Below are positions 4,591-5,315 of a DNA stretch of 5,315 bases, piece after piece. Origin of the DNA: Spirochaetaceae bacterium. GTDB taxonomy: Bacteria; Spirochaetota; Spirochaetia; Treponematales; Breznakiellaceae. The translations under genes and the position numbers were made by a program. The stretch lies in contig JAISCO010000109.1 of the NCBI GenBank assembly GCA_031265535.1, positions 1 to 5,315 of the forward strand, written 5' to 3'. Position 1 is the stretch's first letter. Each line of letters begins with the position of its first letter. The notes beneath the pieces are model-generated. The model saw nothing but the letters and a program-made list of their open reading frames with translations. It had not been told where the DNA came from and did no database searches.

Positions 4591-4632
4591 ATGCTTGATA
4601 TTGAAGCTATTTGGCGAGCCAAAAAACTGTAA
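4591..4632 (+). CDS. 13-codon ORF with good Shine-Dalgarno, possibly a gene remnant
   Basis: AAGGAGA (4581-4587) sits 3 nt before an ATG that opens MLDIEAIWRAKKL and stops at TAA 4630-4632. It runs opposite to, and overlaps the last codons of, the PIN toxin gene. The ribosome site is among the best in the window. A peptide of this size may be chance, or the 5' end of a gene lost when the toxin module arrived. No function is suggested. Confidence 0.2.
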   Translation: MLDIEAIWRAKKL

Positions 4633-5041
4633 GCGCGGATGCGCCCGCAGCTGCCTGTTCAGCATCCTTTATCTCGTCGTCTTTGGTAACGATGACGGCG
4701 GAGAGGTCTTTGGCGCAGGCGCAAAGAAAAGCATCGGCCAGGGACATAGAATAGGCCGTTTTGAACCGGGCGGCTTCCCGATAGACCGCGCCGCTAATGG
4801 TGTCGATCACGGTAATGGGCAGATCGGCCGCATCGCTCATAATTTCATCGGCGGCTTGTTCGCCCATGTCCCGCAGAAAGCCATAGTAGACTTCGAGCAG
4901 ATTGACAATGCTCATAAAGATAGAGATTTCCCCGGCGGCAGCGCGGGCAAGCAAATCGTTTACTTGGTCAAACGCGGCTTCATTCTTGATCAGAGATATC
5001 AAAGCGCAAGCGTCAAATATGTAATTCAATCCGCATTTCAT
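4607..5041 (-). CDS. PIN-domain toxin, VapC-like ribonuclease
   Basis: This 144-residue protein has a full PIN domain, the fold of VapC-type toxins that cleave specific RNAs using Mg2+ or Mn2+. The acidic residues are in the expected order: Asp10 in YIFDACALISLIK, Glu50 in NLLEVYYG, Asp103 in SMSLADAFLCA, and Asp121/122 in VIVTKDDEI. The length is typical (about 130-145). Its ATG overlaps the TGA of the upstream gene as ATGA, so translation is coupled to the antitoxin and expression should be tied to it. AAGG lies immediately before the ATG, too close to act as an independent site. The catalytic set is intact, so it is probably active. The RNA target cannot be inferred. No intrinsic terminator is visible after the stop at 4607-4609. 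Confidence 0.9.
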   Translation of the reverse strand: MKCGLNYIFDACALISLIKNEAAFDQVNDLLARAAAGEISIFMSIVNLLEVYYGFLRDMGEQAADEIMSDAADLPITVIDTISGAVYREAARFKTAYSMSLADAFLCACAKDLSAVIVTKDDEIKDAEQAAAGASALTVFWLAK

Positions 5042-5313
5042 CCTTTTTGGAACAGCCGCCGGTACTGCGCCTCATCCAGCGCACGGTCTTTGCGCCGTTC
5101 TTCAAAAAGGTCTTCGCTTGAAAAACTACAGTTTTTTGCCAGATTGCGGAGCTTTTTGACAGTCTCTTGCAGCCTTGCCTGTGCGTTTTTACCTGTAGTG
5201 TCCGCGGGTTTCGGGGTAAAGGTGAGTATCGCCGCGCTCGCCGGGAATTCCCTTGGGATATTAATGGTCAAGCGCCGGTTTGCCGGTATTTCAACAGTTT
5301 GTTCAAAAGTCAT
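5038..5313 (-). CDS. Putative antitoxin of the PIN-toxin module
   Basis: This 91-residue hydrophilic protein is encoded directly upstream of the PIN toxin with a 4-nt overlap, the usual antitoxin-first order. The N-terminus, TVEIPANRRLTINIPREFP, looks like short beta strands with an IP..R pattern loosely similar to AbrB/VapB-type DNA-binding hairpins. After a linker, about residues 40-91 are charged and helical in appearance, ending EDLFEERRKDRALDEAQYRR, which could wrap and inhibit the toxin. By analogy with known modules it would neutralise the toxin and repress the operon. The role rests mainly on position and size, as I cannot assign a named family. The ATG is at 5313-5311, two bases from the window edge, so its ribosome site and promoter are not visible and a longer start cannot be excluded. 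Confidence 0.7.
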   Translation of the reverse strand: MTFEQTVEIPANRRLTINIPREFPASAAILTFTPKPADTTGKNAQARLQETVKKLRNLAKNCSFSSEDLFEERRKDRALDEAQYRRLFQKG

Positions 5314-5315
5314 GA

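Overview
The window reads as a bacterial chromosome segment, most likely from a spirochaete of the Treponema group. That assignment is an inference: the visible LepA N-terminus has the wording I associate with treponemal EF4, and the genes have mixed GC content with many short dispersed repeats between them. I could not run a search, so treat the taxon as provisional.

Layout. (1) 1-1361, minus strand: the first ~453 codons of lepA (elongation factor 4), running off the left edge. Its best promoter sits so close to the ATG that the mRNA would be nearly leaderless. (2) 1362-1821: an intergenic stretch holding a 14-bp tandem duplication in a low-complexity repeat, a 118-bp MITE-like element with terminal inverted repeats, a GC-rich dispersed repeat, and then the promoter/operator of the next operon. 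(3) 1822-3736, plus strand: a two-gene drug-efflux operon, a MATE transporter overlapping a MarR-type regulator by 32 bp. A 20-bp imperfect palindrome between the promoter and the Shine-Dalgarno sequence is the obvious candidate operator, so the circuit is probably an autoregulated repressor-pump pair. An inverted second copy of the GC-rich repeat begins inside the regulator's last codons and supplies its stop codon. (4) 3737-4606: about 870 bases with no convincing full-length gene. They hold pyrimidine-rich repeats, a long imperfect inverted repeat, a very good sigma-70 promoter reading into a 41-codon ORF whose frame is broken at a run of 14 C, and two small stem-loops. (5) 4607-5313, minus strand: a two-gene toxin-antitoxin module, a putative antitoxin followed by a PIN-domain (VapC-like) RNase toxin with an ATGA overlap.

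The unusual content lies in the non-coding DNA: nested and inverted repeats around the efflux operon, a repeat that has become part of a protein C-terminus, two promoters with identical leaderless geometry, and a homopolymeric tract that could switch a reading frame. No CRISPR array, rRNA or tRNA was seen.
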